Of a stretch of DNA of 64,000 nucleotides, positions 34,159 through 41,281 are shown piece by piece. The position numbers and the translations under genes were made by a program. The DNA is from Piscinibacter gummiphilus (GTDB taxonomy: Bacteria > Pseudomonadota > Gammaproteobacteria > Burkholderiales > Burkholderiaceae_C). Below the pieces are notes generated by a model. It did not search any database and was not told the origin of the DNA. It saw only the letters and a list, made by a program, of their open reading frames with translations. The DNA lies in the NCBI RefSeq assembly GCF_002116905.1, contig NZ_CP015118.1, forward strand, positions 4,588,001 to 4,652,000, read 5' to 3'. Positions within the stretch are counted from its first letter, which is position 1. Each line of letters starts with the position of its first letter.

Positions 34159-35603
34159 GCCGACCGCCCTGGGCCATCCGCTCGCTGCGCGTGCGGCTGC
34201 TGAAGAACCTGATGCTGGCCATCGTGCTGGTGTGGGCCTCCTGGTTCGGCTGCCAGGCCATCCAGATGTCCCGCACCCAGAGCGGCCACTGGGACACGAT
34301 GATGCGCGCCATCGGCCAGCAGATCCTGCGGTCGGTCTCGCCCACGATGGCCGAGGTGAAGGCACGCGATGCCGTGCGCATGCCGCCGGAGGTGACGGCG
34401 ATGCAGGAGAACCTCAGCTACCAGATCTGGCACCGGGACGGCCACGCGGTGCTGAAGTCGGCCGGTTCGCCCGACGTGCCGTTCACGCCGCTGCAGTTCG
34501 ACACGCCCGACTGGCTGGGCCGGTCCGAAGCCGGCGGCAAGGTGTGGCGCGTCTACACCATCACCGACGCGGACCGCAGCGTTCAGGTGCAGGTCGCCAA
34601 GTGCCAGGACATGCTCGACGCCGAGATGGCGCTGTGGTTCAACGGCAGCATCCTCGTGGCCGTGGCGCTGATCGCCCTGTTCGGCACGGTGTCGTGGCTC
34701 ACGATCTGCATGACGATGGCGCCGGTGAAGCGCCTGCGCGACGCGCTCGCGCGCCGCAAGCCGCTCGACATGCGCCCCGTGCCATCGGCCGAGCTGCCGC
34801 AGGAGCTGCGCCCGCTCGTCGACGGGTTCAACACGGTGCTGGGCCAGCTCGACACCGCCCTGCGCGCCGAACGCCACTTCCTCGCCGATGCCGCGCACGA
34901 ACTGCGCACGCCACTCGCGGTGCTCACCGCACAGGCGCGCCTGGTGCAGTCGGCCGGCACGCTCGAGGAGAGCCGCGCGGCCATCGAGCCGCTCGTGTCC
35001 GGCATCGAACGGGCCTCGCGCCTCACCGAACAGCTGCTCGACTCGGCCCGGCTCGACGCCACCACGGATGCGCCCGCCCACGCCGCCGCGGCGCTGCACG
35101 AGGTGGTCTCGCTCGTCGTGCACGACTTCGCCGCGATGGCACGCCAGCAGCGCCAGCGCCTGCTGCTCGACACCGAACCCTGCGCGCTGCCGGTGGACGT
35201 CAACACCGTGGGCATGCTGCTGCGCAACCTGATCGACAACGCCCACCGCTACGGCGGCGAAGGCGCGCGCATCCAGGTGCAATGCCGCCGCGTGCAGGTG
35301 GACGGCCGCTGGTGCGTGGCGCTGGGCGTGCGCGACGACGGTCCGGGCGTGCCCGCCGCGGAACGCCAGCGCATCTTCGATCGCTTCTACCGCGTGCCCG
35401 GCACCGCCGGCCGCGGCAGCGGCATCGGCCTGTCGCTCGTCGCCCGCATCGCCGAACTGCACGGCGCGCGCCTGGACGTGGGCGACGGCCTCGACGCGCG
35501 GGGCTTCGGCATCACGCTGGTGTTCGTGGCGCACCCGGTGGAGGCGCCGGCGGACTGCGGGGACAGCGGGCCGGCACCGCTCGGGGCGGTGGCACCCGCC
35601 TGA
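34155..35603 (+). CDS. sensor histidine kinase (QseC-like)
   Basis: A 482-residue membrane kinase, partner of the preceding regulator. Two membrane segments (NLMLAIVLVWASWFGCQAIQ and GSILVAVALIALFGTVSWLT) flank a ~130-residue periplasmic sensor. A HAMP-like linker follows, then the H-box HFLADAAHELRTPLAVL, the N-box LRNLIDNAHRYG and the G-boxes DDGPGVPAAE and GRGSGIGLSLV. Its signal is not evident. The gene begins within the regulator's stop codon (ATGA), so expression is coupled. Confidence 0.92.
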   Translation: MSRPPWAIRSLRVRLLKNLMLAIVLVWASWFGCQAIQMSRTQSGHWDTMMRAIGQQILRSVSPTMAEVKARDAVRMPPEVTAMQENLSYQIWHRDGHAVLKSAGSPDVPFTPLQFDTPDWLGRSEAGGKVWRVYTITDADRSVQVQVAKCQDMLDAEMALWFNGSILVAVALIALFGTVSWLTICMTMAPVKRLRDALARRKPLDMRPVPSAELPQELRPLVDGFNTVLGQLDTALRAERHFLADAAHELRTPLAVLTAQARLVQSAGTLEESRAAIEPLVSGIERASRLTEQLLDSARLDATTDAPAHAAAALHEVVSLVVHDFAAMARQQRQRLLLDTEPCALPVDVNTVGMLLRNLIDNAHRYGGEGARIQVQCRRVQVDGRWCVALGVRDDGPGVPAAERQRIFDRFYRVPGTAGRGSGIGLSLVARIAELHGARLDVGDGLDARGFGITLVFVAHPVEAPADCGDSGPAPLGAVAPA

Positions 35604-35604
35604 C

Positions 35605-36018
35605 TCAGCCGGCCTGCGGCGCGAACCACGTGTCGAACACGTGGCCCGTGTCCAGGTACTCGCGCACCGACTGGATCTTCCCGTCGCGCACCTGCACGAG
35701 CAGGTGGTACTCCTGCCGGTACTGCCGCCCGTTCTTCAGGTCGCCGCGGGACACCACCTCGAGCGCGACCCGGTCGGCCTCGGCGATGCACGACAGGACC
35801 GTCATCTTCAGGCCGCCGACGAGCGCGTTCGCCATGGCGTGGAACAGGCGCCCGATGCTTTCCTTCGAATGAAGGCCCGACGTGGGCGTGCGTTCCTTGC
35901 GGCCCGCGATCCACCAGGTCGCGTCGTCGGCCATCAGGCCCAGGGCACCCGCGAAGTCGCTCGCGGTGAGTCGCGCGAAGAGTTCCTGCGCGAGGGCCTT
36001 GTTCTGCTCCGTGCTCAT
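35605..36018 (-). CDS. SnoaL-like / NTF2 fold protein
   Basis: A 137-residue single-domain protein of the SnoaL-like polyketide cyclase/NTF2 superfamily. Typical pieces are ELFARLTASDFAGALGLMAD, DATWWIAG, RVALEVVSRGDLKNGRQYRQ, YHLLVQVRDGKIQSVREYLD and a closing DTGHVFDTWF. These proteins hold small hydrophobic ligands, some with isomerase or hydratase activity; no substrate is apparent. Its ATG overlaps the stop codon of the acetyltransferase gene by four bases, so the pair is co-expressed. Confidence 0.88.
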   Translation of the reverse strand: MSTEQNKALAQELFARLTASDFAGALGLMADDATWWIAGRKERTPTSGLHSKESIGRLFHAMANALVGGLKMTVLSCIAEADRVALEVVSRGDLKNGRQYRQEYHLLVQVRDGKIQSVREYLDTGHVFDTWFAPQAG

Positions 36019-36464
36019 TCGTCCGTCCCCCTGGTGTCGTCTTCGAGGTAGCCCCGTGCCACCTGCTGCCGCTGATTCTCGAAGATCGCCATCGCCGTCT
36101 TCATGCGCAGGAACCCGAACTTCCGGTAGAAAGGTTCGCGGCCCGGCACCGCGTAGAGGATGATCTTGCGGTGCCCCCGCGACCGCTCGACGAGGTGGGC
36201 GACCACCTGCTTGCCGAGCCCGGTGCCCTGGTGGCTCGGCATCACCGCGATGTCGCAGAGGTACGAGCAGTCGCCCCCGTCCGCGAGCGCCCGGCCCGCG
36301 GCCACGAGCCGGCCCTCGTCGTGGACGAAACACCGGTACAGGCTGTTGGAGAAGACCATGCGGAGGTGCGCCGCCGGCTTGTCGCCGAGCGGGGCGGCCT
36401 TGTAGAGGGCCGACAGTTCGTCCCAGTCGACGCCGTCGAGGGCGTCCGTCCATGCCAGCGTCAT
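36015..36464 (-). CDS. GNAT family N-acetyltransferase
   Basis: A 149-residue GNAT protein. The acetyl-CoA site motif A is CDIAVMPSHQGTGLGKQVVA, with the Q/RxxGxG/A turn, and the C-terminal half has PFYRKFGFLRMKT. The acceptor could be a small amine or a protein terminus; it is not identifiable. It is followed by the SnoaL-like gene with a four-base overlap. It converges with the sensor kinase region rather than belonging to that operon. Confidence 0.9.
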   Translation of the reverse strand: MTLAWTDALDGVDWDELSALYKAAPLGDKPAAHLRMVFSNSLYRCFVHDEGRLVAAGRALADGGDCSYLCDIAVMPSHQGTGLGKQVVAHLVERSRGHRKIILYAVPGREPFYRKFGFLRMKTAMAIFENQRQQVARGYLEDDTRGTDE

Positions 36465-36527
36465 CGGGAGCCCTCGGAGATGGGGGCCCTACTCTACGGC
36501 ACGCCGGCGCTGCTTCCGCTACTTCCG

Positions 36528-37340
36528 CTACTTCCGCTTCTTGAGCGCCGCATCCAGCGCCACCCAGGTCTTCTGGCCCACGATGCCGTCGACGTCCAGC
36601 TTCTGCCCGCGCTGGAACGCGGCGACGGCCACCTCCGTGCCCGGGCCGAAGTCGGCGTCCACGGCGACCATGAAGCCGAGCTTCTGCAGCAGGCGCTGCA
36701 ACTCGACCACCGCGTCGCCGCGGGAACCGCGGCGCAGCACGGGGCGTCCCTGCGACGGCGGGTCCTCCCCGAGGATCCGGATGCCTTCCAGCCGGGCGAT
36801 CGCCGCCTTGGCCCGGGCCGTGAGTTCGCGGCGGTCGGCCAGGCCGTTCGTGCCGCCGTTGACGATGCGGGTGACCCGCACCACGTCGTCGAGGTCGCAG
36901 GCCGCGTTCACCTTGTTCTTCTTCCAGAACTCGCAGGCGATGGTCAGCGACAGCACGGGCTCGGCCGCGGCCTCCGGATCCCCTTCCAGGTCGATGCCGA
37001 GGCGCGTGCCCAGGTCGCGGTAGTTGGCGCGGCCGGTCAGCTGCAGCAGGCCGCGACCCTTGTAGCGCCGGCCGTCGCCGGGCTGCGTGTTGCCGAGGTC
37101 CTGGCGCCCCTCGTAGCGGTCGCCGCTGGCGAACTCCTCGGTGGTGCGGAACCCCGCGCTCTCGTGGCAGGTCTGCGCGAGGAAGTGGGCGATGCGCAGG
37201 CGGGTGTCGATGCCGTACCGCGCCAGCGTGGGCGCCAGCACGGCGCCCACCTCCGTCACGATGGCGCGCTGCTTCTCCGCCAGCGAACCGGAGAAGCGGG
37301 GGGCCACCTCGAACATCGTCTGCGCGTCGACCGGGATCAT
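36528..37340 (-). CDS. GH19 lysozyme/chitinase-like enzyme with peptidoglycan-binding domain
   Basis: A 270-residue protein. Residues 1-180 form a GH19 domain, with ESAGFRTTEEFASGDRYEGR (two candidate catalytic Glu) and RRYKGRGLLQLTGRANYRDL. Residues ~205-268 form a PG_binding_1 domain (DAVVELQRLLQKLGF, DFGPGTEVAVAAFQ, VDGIVGQKTWVALD). No signal peptide is present, as in phage endolysins or secreted lysozyme effectors. It should cut peptidoglycan or chitin. An AAGGA ribosome site sits upstream of the ATG at 37340. No holin, phage or secretion genes are nearby. Confidence 0.87.
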   Translation of the reverse strand: MIPVDAQTMFEVAPRFSGSLAEKQRAIVTEVGAVLAPTLARYGIDTRLRIAHFLAQTCHESAGFRTTEEFASGDRYEGRQDLGNTQPGDGRRYKGRGLLQLTGRANYRDLGTRLGIDLEGDPEAAAEPVLSLTIACEFWKKNKVNAACDLDDVVRVTRIVNGGTNGLADRRELTARAKAAIARLEGIRILGEDPPSQGRPVLRRGSRGDAVVELQRLLQKLGFMVAVDADFGPGTEVAVAAFQRGQKLDVDGIVGQKTWVALDAALKKRK

Positions 37341-37447
37341 GGCGTCGTCCTTCGGGTTCCCGGCCGACGGAGGTCGGGCGCGGATCACCGCAGCGTGCAA
37401 CGACGGCCCGGCGAACACATCCACCAATCTGTGGAGGCCCGCGCCGA

Positions 37448-37681
37448 TCACACCTTCTTCGACGGCACCTTGAGCGGCGACGCGCTGTCCGGCCCCTCGG
37501 CCGGCACGCGGCTGCGGCCGGCGTTGACCTCGACGAAGCGGCGCAACAGGCGCATCAGGTCCTTCTGCTCGTCGGGTTCGAGGCTGCTCAGGAGCGAGGT
37601 GCGCAGCTTGTTGACCTCGCGCACGACGTTCGCGAGGACCGACTCGCCCTCCTCGGTGAGGAAGAGCAGGCGCCGGGGCAT
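37448..37681 (-). pseudogene. truncated MarR-family regulator (C-terminal half)
   Basis: A 77-residue frame corresponding to the wing and dimerisation helix of a MarR regulator (MPRRLLFLTEEGESVLANVV, then LEPDEQKDLMRLLRRFVEVN). The recognition helix and N-terminal domain are absent. A stop codon abuts the ATG and a GAGGAG-like ribosome site precedes it, so a short product could still be made. It cannot bind DNA alone, but might form mixed dimers. Most likely it is the remainder of a gene broken when the neighbouring DNA arrived. Confidence 0.6.
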
Positions 37682-37817
37682 TCACTCCTCGCCAGACACC
37701 GGTGACCGAAGTCACTCGCAGTTCGTCTGCCGGCGGCCTAGATTCAACGGTCATCGGGTTCGACCTCCGTGACGTCGGGCACGAACGTCCACTGCATCGT
37801 CTCTTCGAGGTGGCCCC

Positions 37818-38483
37818 ATGAAGCAACAGTCGATCCTCTTCGTCCCCCGCACCAAGGCCTGGGTGGACGCCAATCCGGACGACAAGATCGGCAACAAGCT
37901 CGAAGGACTCTGGAAGGACGGACACCCGTCCAGCAAGACCAACCTCTGCACGCTGAAGTACCTGGACCAGGGCGGGGCGTTCGATTTCAACCGCGACGGA
38001 CGGCAGGTCTACGTCATTTCCGGGCACGGGACACCCAACTGTTCAACCTGCTTCTGGAAAGACAAGACCTCGACCGTCGACGCCGTCAGCGTTGCGGACC
38101 AGACCGTTCTCAAGTTTCCCCAGGGAAATTTCGGGGACGTCAAGCTGAAGATCCACTCGTGCCACAGCAGCGAGACAGGCGTCGATTCCTTCGCCAGCGT
38201 TTTCGCGGCGGCGTTCGAGAAGTCGATGCGGCTGACGCAACGGACAGGACGCGTGGAGATTTTCGGTTACGAAGGTGCCCTCTCGGTCGCTCCCCAGTTG
38301 CTGACGTCGGGGAACATCACCAATTCAACGGAGTTCCTCCGCACAAGCCCTCACCTGGGGCACCTCAGCTCCACGGAGCACCACCGATACACGAAAAAAG
38401 CTCCCCAGCCCGGTCAATGGGCGCAGTACTGGGGGAGGGCCTCGGACGGCAGGGTCGTGATCGCCGCGTTGACATTTCCCTGA
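37818..38483 (+). CDS. candidate caspase-fold (clan CD) cysteine protease-like protein
   Basis: A 221-residue protein of unfamiliar family, less GC-rich than its surroundings. It shows the paired hallmarks of clan CD proteases: a hydrophobic strand ending in Ser-Gly-His-Gly (QVYVISGHGTPN, His70) and a second strand ending in Ser-Cys (VKLKIHSCHSSETG, Cys115), about 45 residues apart. CHAT, C80 and caspase domains share this pattern. No signal peptide or second domain is seen, so it would act in the cytoplasm, or be exported by an unknown route. It stands alone downstream of the MarR remnant. The fold call rests on motifs only. Confidence 0.5.
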   Translation: MKQQSILFVPRTKAWVDANPDDKIGNKLEGLWKDGHPSSKTNLCTLKYLDQGGAFDFNRDGRQVYVISGHGTPNCSTCFWKDKTSTVDAVSVADQTVLKFPQGNFGDVKLKIHSCHSSETGVDSFASVFAAAFEKSMRLTQRTGRVEIFGYEGALSVAPQLLTSGNITNSTEFLRTSPHLGHLSSTEHHRYTKKAPQPGQWAQYWGRASDGRVVIAALTFP

Positions 38484-38562
38484 ATGAAAGCGGCAACCGT
38501 GGCAACTTCGGTTGCCTCACGCTTTCATGATGCCGAACAGGCGCCCCGCGACCGTCGGGCCG

Positions 38563-39348
38563 TCAGGCCGTCTCGGCCGCCTCGCCGTACTGGACGTACG
38601 TGCCCGCCATGAAGAAGTCGTTGAACTTCTGCGTGGCCGCGACCTCGCCCGGGCGCAGCGCATCGCGGCGTTCGCGGGCACGCGGCACCAGCACTTCGAC
38701 CTCGTCGGTGGCCAGCGCCTCCAGCGTTTCCGCAATGAACTGCTCGAGCGGCATGGCGCGCGGGTCGTGCAGGTTCATGTCCATCAGTGCGGTCTGCACG
38801 TAGGGCGGCATGATCTCGAGCACCTTCACCGACGTGTCGCGCAGCTGGTAGCGCTGCGACAGCGTGTACGAGTGCAGCGCCGCCTTCGCCGCGCAGTACA
38901 GCGCCACGTTCGCGAGCGGCACGAAGCCGAGCATCGACGAGATGTTGACGATGGTGGCCGACGGCAGCTGGCGGAAGTGCTCGATCAGGGCCGAGTTCAA
39001 CCGGATCGGTGCCATCAGGTTCGTGGCGAACGTGGCGGTCAGCAGGTCGTCGTCGACCGTGTTGCCCACGTCGTCTTCGCGCTGAATGCCGGCGCTGTGG
39101 ATGACGGCGTCGAGCTTCGGGTACGTCGCGATCAGCTGCGGCACCACGCGCGCGATGGCCGCGGTGTCGCAGACGTCGAGCACGACCGAGTCCATGCCGG
39201 GGTTCGCAGCCGCCACGTCGGCCAGCGGGTCCGTCGCCCGGCCGGCGATGATGACCTGGTTGCCGCGCTGGTGCAGCGCTTCGGCGAGGGCGCGGCCGAT
39301 GCCGCTGCCGCCGCCCGTGATGAGGAAGGTGTTGCCGGTGAGTTTCAT
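38563..39348 (-). CDS. SDR family oxidoreductase (DltE-like)
   Basis: A 261-residue short-chain dehydrogenase. The cofactor site is NTFLITGGGSGIGRALAEAL, the catalytic Ser is in VNISSMLGFVP and the Tyr-Lys pair in VALYCAAKAALHS. VVLDVCDTAAIA and AVIHSAGIQ are also conserved. The family includes DltE-like oxidoreductases, and the substrate is unknown. The ATG at 39348 gives the normal length. It follows the carrier-protein operon by 125 bases on the same strand and could be co-expressed, but is more likely separate. Confidence 0.9.
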   Translation of the reverse strand: MKLTGNTFLITGGGSGIGRALAEALHQRGNQVIIAGRATDPLADVAAANPGMDSVVLDVCDTAAIARVVPQLIATYPKLDAVIHSAGIQREDDVGNTVDDDLLTATFATNLMAPIRLNSALIEHFRQLPSATIVNISSMLGFVPLANVALYCAAKAALHSYTLSQRYQLRDTSVKVLEIMPPYVQTALMDMNLHDPRAMPLEQFIAETLEALATDEVEVLVPRARERRDALRPGEVAATQKFNDFFMAGTYVQYGEAAETA

Positions 39349-39473
39349 GAGTGAGGATCCCAGGATGCCGAGGGATCGTAGGCACACGTGTGCACCGGCG
39401 GGAGATGGCAGAAGCGGCTGTCCGATCAGTTCGAGGCATCGCCTCCACCGCGACAATGAGCCCCTCGCCCGAC

Positions 39474-41279
39474 TCAGCCCCTGAAGCGCGCGTTCAGATG
39501 CTCGAGGATGCGCCCCACCAGCTGCGCCCGCGACGGCTCGCTCGAGAAGGTGTGGTCGGCGTCGTCGATGCGCAGCAGCTTCAGGTGCCCGCTGCGAACG
39601 CCCTTGCCGGCGGTGCGGCGTGCGCCCGCGTGCAGGATGTTCCAGCCGGCCTCACCGCTCGCGAGGAACATCGCGATGTGGCGGCGCTGCTGGAAGAGCT
39701 GGTCGAGCTGGCGGGACAGCAGCGTGGCCGCGCGCATCGTGACGCGTTCGGCGAGCGTGCGGCCGTGGGACGCGGCCACGTTGCCCACGTGGCGCAGGCC
39801 CATGCCCAGCAGGTAGCGCACGCGGATCTGGCCGCGCAGCAGCTTCTTCCAGCTCTCCATCTTGCGCATCGCGCCCTTGCTCGATTCGGCGATGCGGAAG
39901 CTCTGCACGTCGGGCAGTTCGCCGCCGTCGTACGAGAAGATCAGCGGGTTGATCAGCAGCACCTCGGCGATGGGCCGGCCGGGCTGGTCCAGCGCGGCCT
40001 GGAAGGCGGTGTAGGCGCCCGAGCACAGGCCCGCGAGCACGAGTTCGCCCGGGCCGTGGCGTTCGCCCACGTGGCGCAGCACCGCCCCCGCGTCGCGCAC
40101 GGCGGTGGGCGGGTACGGATGCGCTTCGAGGCCGCCGGGTTCGCGGGCCACGCTGTCGCCGATGCCCTCGATGTCGCAGCGCAGCGTGGGATAGCCGTGC
40201 GCGGCGAGGTTGCGCGCGAGCGTGGTGTAGAGCCGCGACGGCCCGATGCGGTGCGTGGCCCCCGAGCTGAACAGCACGACGGTGGGGCGCTTCGTGGCGG
40301 CACCGTCGGGCCGCGTGTGGATGCCGAACAGCGTGCCGTGTTCGCCGAAGCGCGCCGGGGTCTCGACGAGGCGGACGGGGTGCCCGCCCTGGGCCGGGAA
40401 GTCGAACCGCAGTTCTTCGCGGGCCGGGAGGGTCACGGCCATCGGCTCGCCCAGGGATGAGCGCGCCACGAGCCAGCCCGCGATGCCGTCGAGCGTGTCC
40501 TGCGGCACGACCGTGTGGTGCGGCTCGGCCATCATGCCGGCGAAGCCCGCGCCGTCGAGGGTGTCGACCTCGCGGCCGAGCGAGGCGAGGTGCGCCTGCA
40601 GCCCCTCCTCGTCGGGCACGTCGTCGCGCGAGACCAGCAGCACCGCGTCGCGCACCTGCGGCGACACCTTCAGCAGCGAGGCGGCCTTGAGCTGCTCCTG
40701 CGTCTCGGCCGACAGCACGAAGCCCGCGGGCTCGACCCAGCCGGAGTCACCGCCGCGGCCCGCGAGTTCGCTCGCCTGCGCGATGGCCTGCATCTCGCGC
40801 ACGTAGCGGCGGCCCGACACGGCCGGGCCCCACAGCACGAGCTGGTCCACCGCGCGCTCGGCGCTCGCCAGCGCGGCCAGCGTGGCGCCGAGGCGGATGC
40901 CCACCAGGCACACCCGCGCACGGCCGCTGCGGGCTCGCGCCTCGTCGATGGCGCGGCGCACGTCGGCAAGCCAGCGGGCGACCCGGCCCGGGTCGAGGTC
41001 GGTGCCCGGCGAGTCGCCGGTGCCGTGGTAGTCGAAGCGCAGCGCCGGCACGCCCGCGCGCGCCAGCGTGTCGGCGAGGTAGCGCACCGACCGGTGGCTG
41101 TGCACGTACTCGTGGCCGAGGGGCGGACAGATCACCGCGACGCAGTCGCGCACCGGCACCCCCTCGGCGGTGTGGAACCAGCCGAACAGGGCGTCGTCAC
41201 CGTCGCCGATGTACAGCGCCTGGCGGTGGACCGGCAACTGCAGCGAGGACAACGGGGTGAGGGGTGCGGGCGCGAGCAA
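39474..41279 (-). CDS. tandem double alpha/beta hydrolase, non-ATG start
   Basis: About 601 residues made of two alpha/beta-hydrolase domains. Domain 1 (FHTAEGVPVRDCVAVICPPL, then HEYVHSHRSVRYLADTLARA and FDYHGTGDS) resembles exosortase-A-associated hydrolases; its nucleophile position reads GIRLG, without Ser. Domain 2 (VVLFSSGATHRIGPSRLYTT, CDIEGIGDS) has AGLCSGAY, where Cys takes the usual Ser place. There is no ATG near the 5' end; the frame begins just after the glycosidase stop, and a TTG at 41279 is the best start. It is the last gene of the carrier-protein operon and may release or transfer the bound acyl group. Confidence 0.75.
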   Translation of the reverse strand: MLAPAPLTPLSSLQLPVHRQALYIGDGDDALFGWFHTAEGVPVRDCVAVICPPLGHEYVHSHRSVRYLADTLARAGVPALRFDYHGTGDSPGTDLDPGRVARWLADVRRAIDEARARSGRARVCLVGIRLGATLAALASAERAVDQLVLWGPAVSGRRYVREMQAIAQASELAGRGGDSGWVEPAGFVLSAETQEQLKAASLLKVSPQVRDAVLLVSRDDVPDEEGLQAHLASLGREVDTLDGAGFAGMMAEPHHTVVPQDTLDGIAGWLVARSSLGEPMAVTLPAREELRFDFPAQGGHPVRLVETPARFGEHGTLFGIHTRPDGAATKRPTVVLFSSGATHRIGPSRLYTTLARNLAAHGYPTLRCDIEGIGDSVAREPGGLEAHPYPPTAVRDAGAVLRHVGERHGPGELVLAGLCSGAYTAFQAALDQPGRPIAEVLLINPLIFSYDGGELPDVQSFRIAESSKGAMRKMESWKKLLRGQIRVRYLLGMGLRHVGNVAASHGRTLAERVTMRAATLLSRQLDQLFQQRRHIAMFLASGEAGWNILHAGARRTAGKGVRSGHLKLLRIDDADHTFSSEPSRAQLVGRILEHLNARFRG

Positions 41280-41281
41280 GG

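Noticed and set aside
36528..37340. Prophage endolysin as evidence of a prophage
   Set aside because: No holin, spanin, capsid, tail, integrase or attachment repeats nearby; a single GH19 lysozyme gene is common in these genomes.
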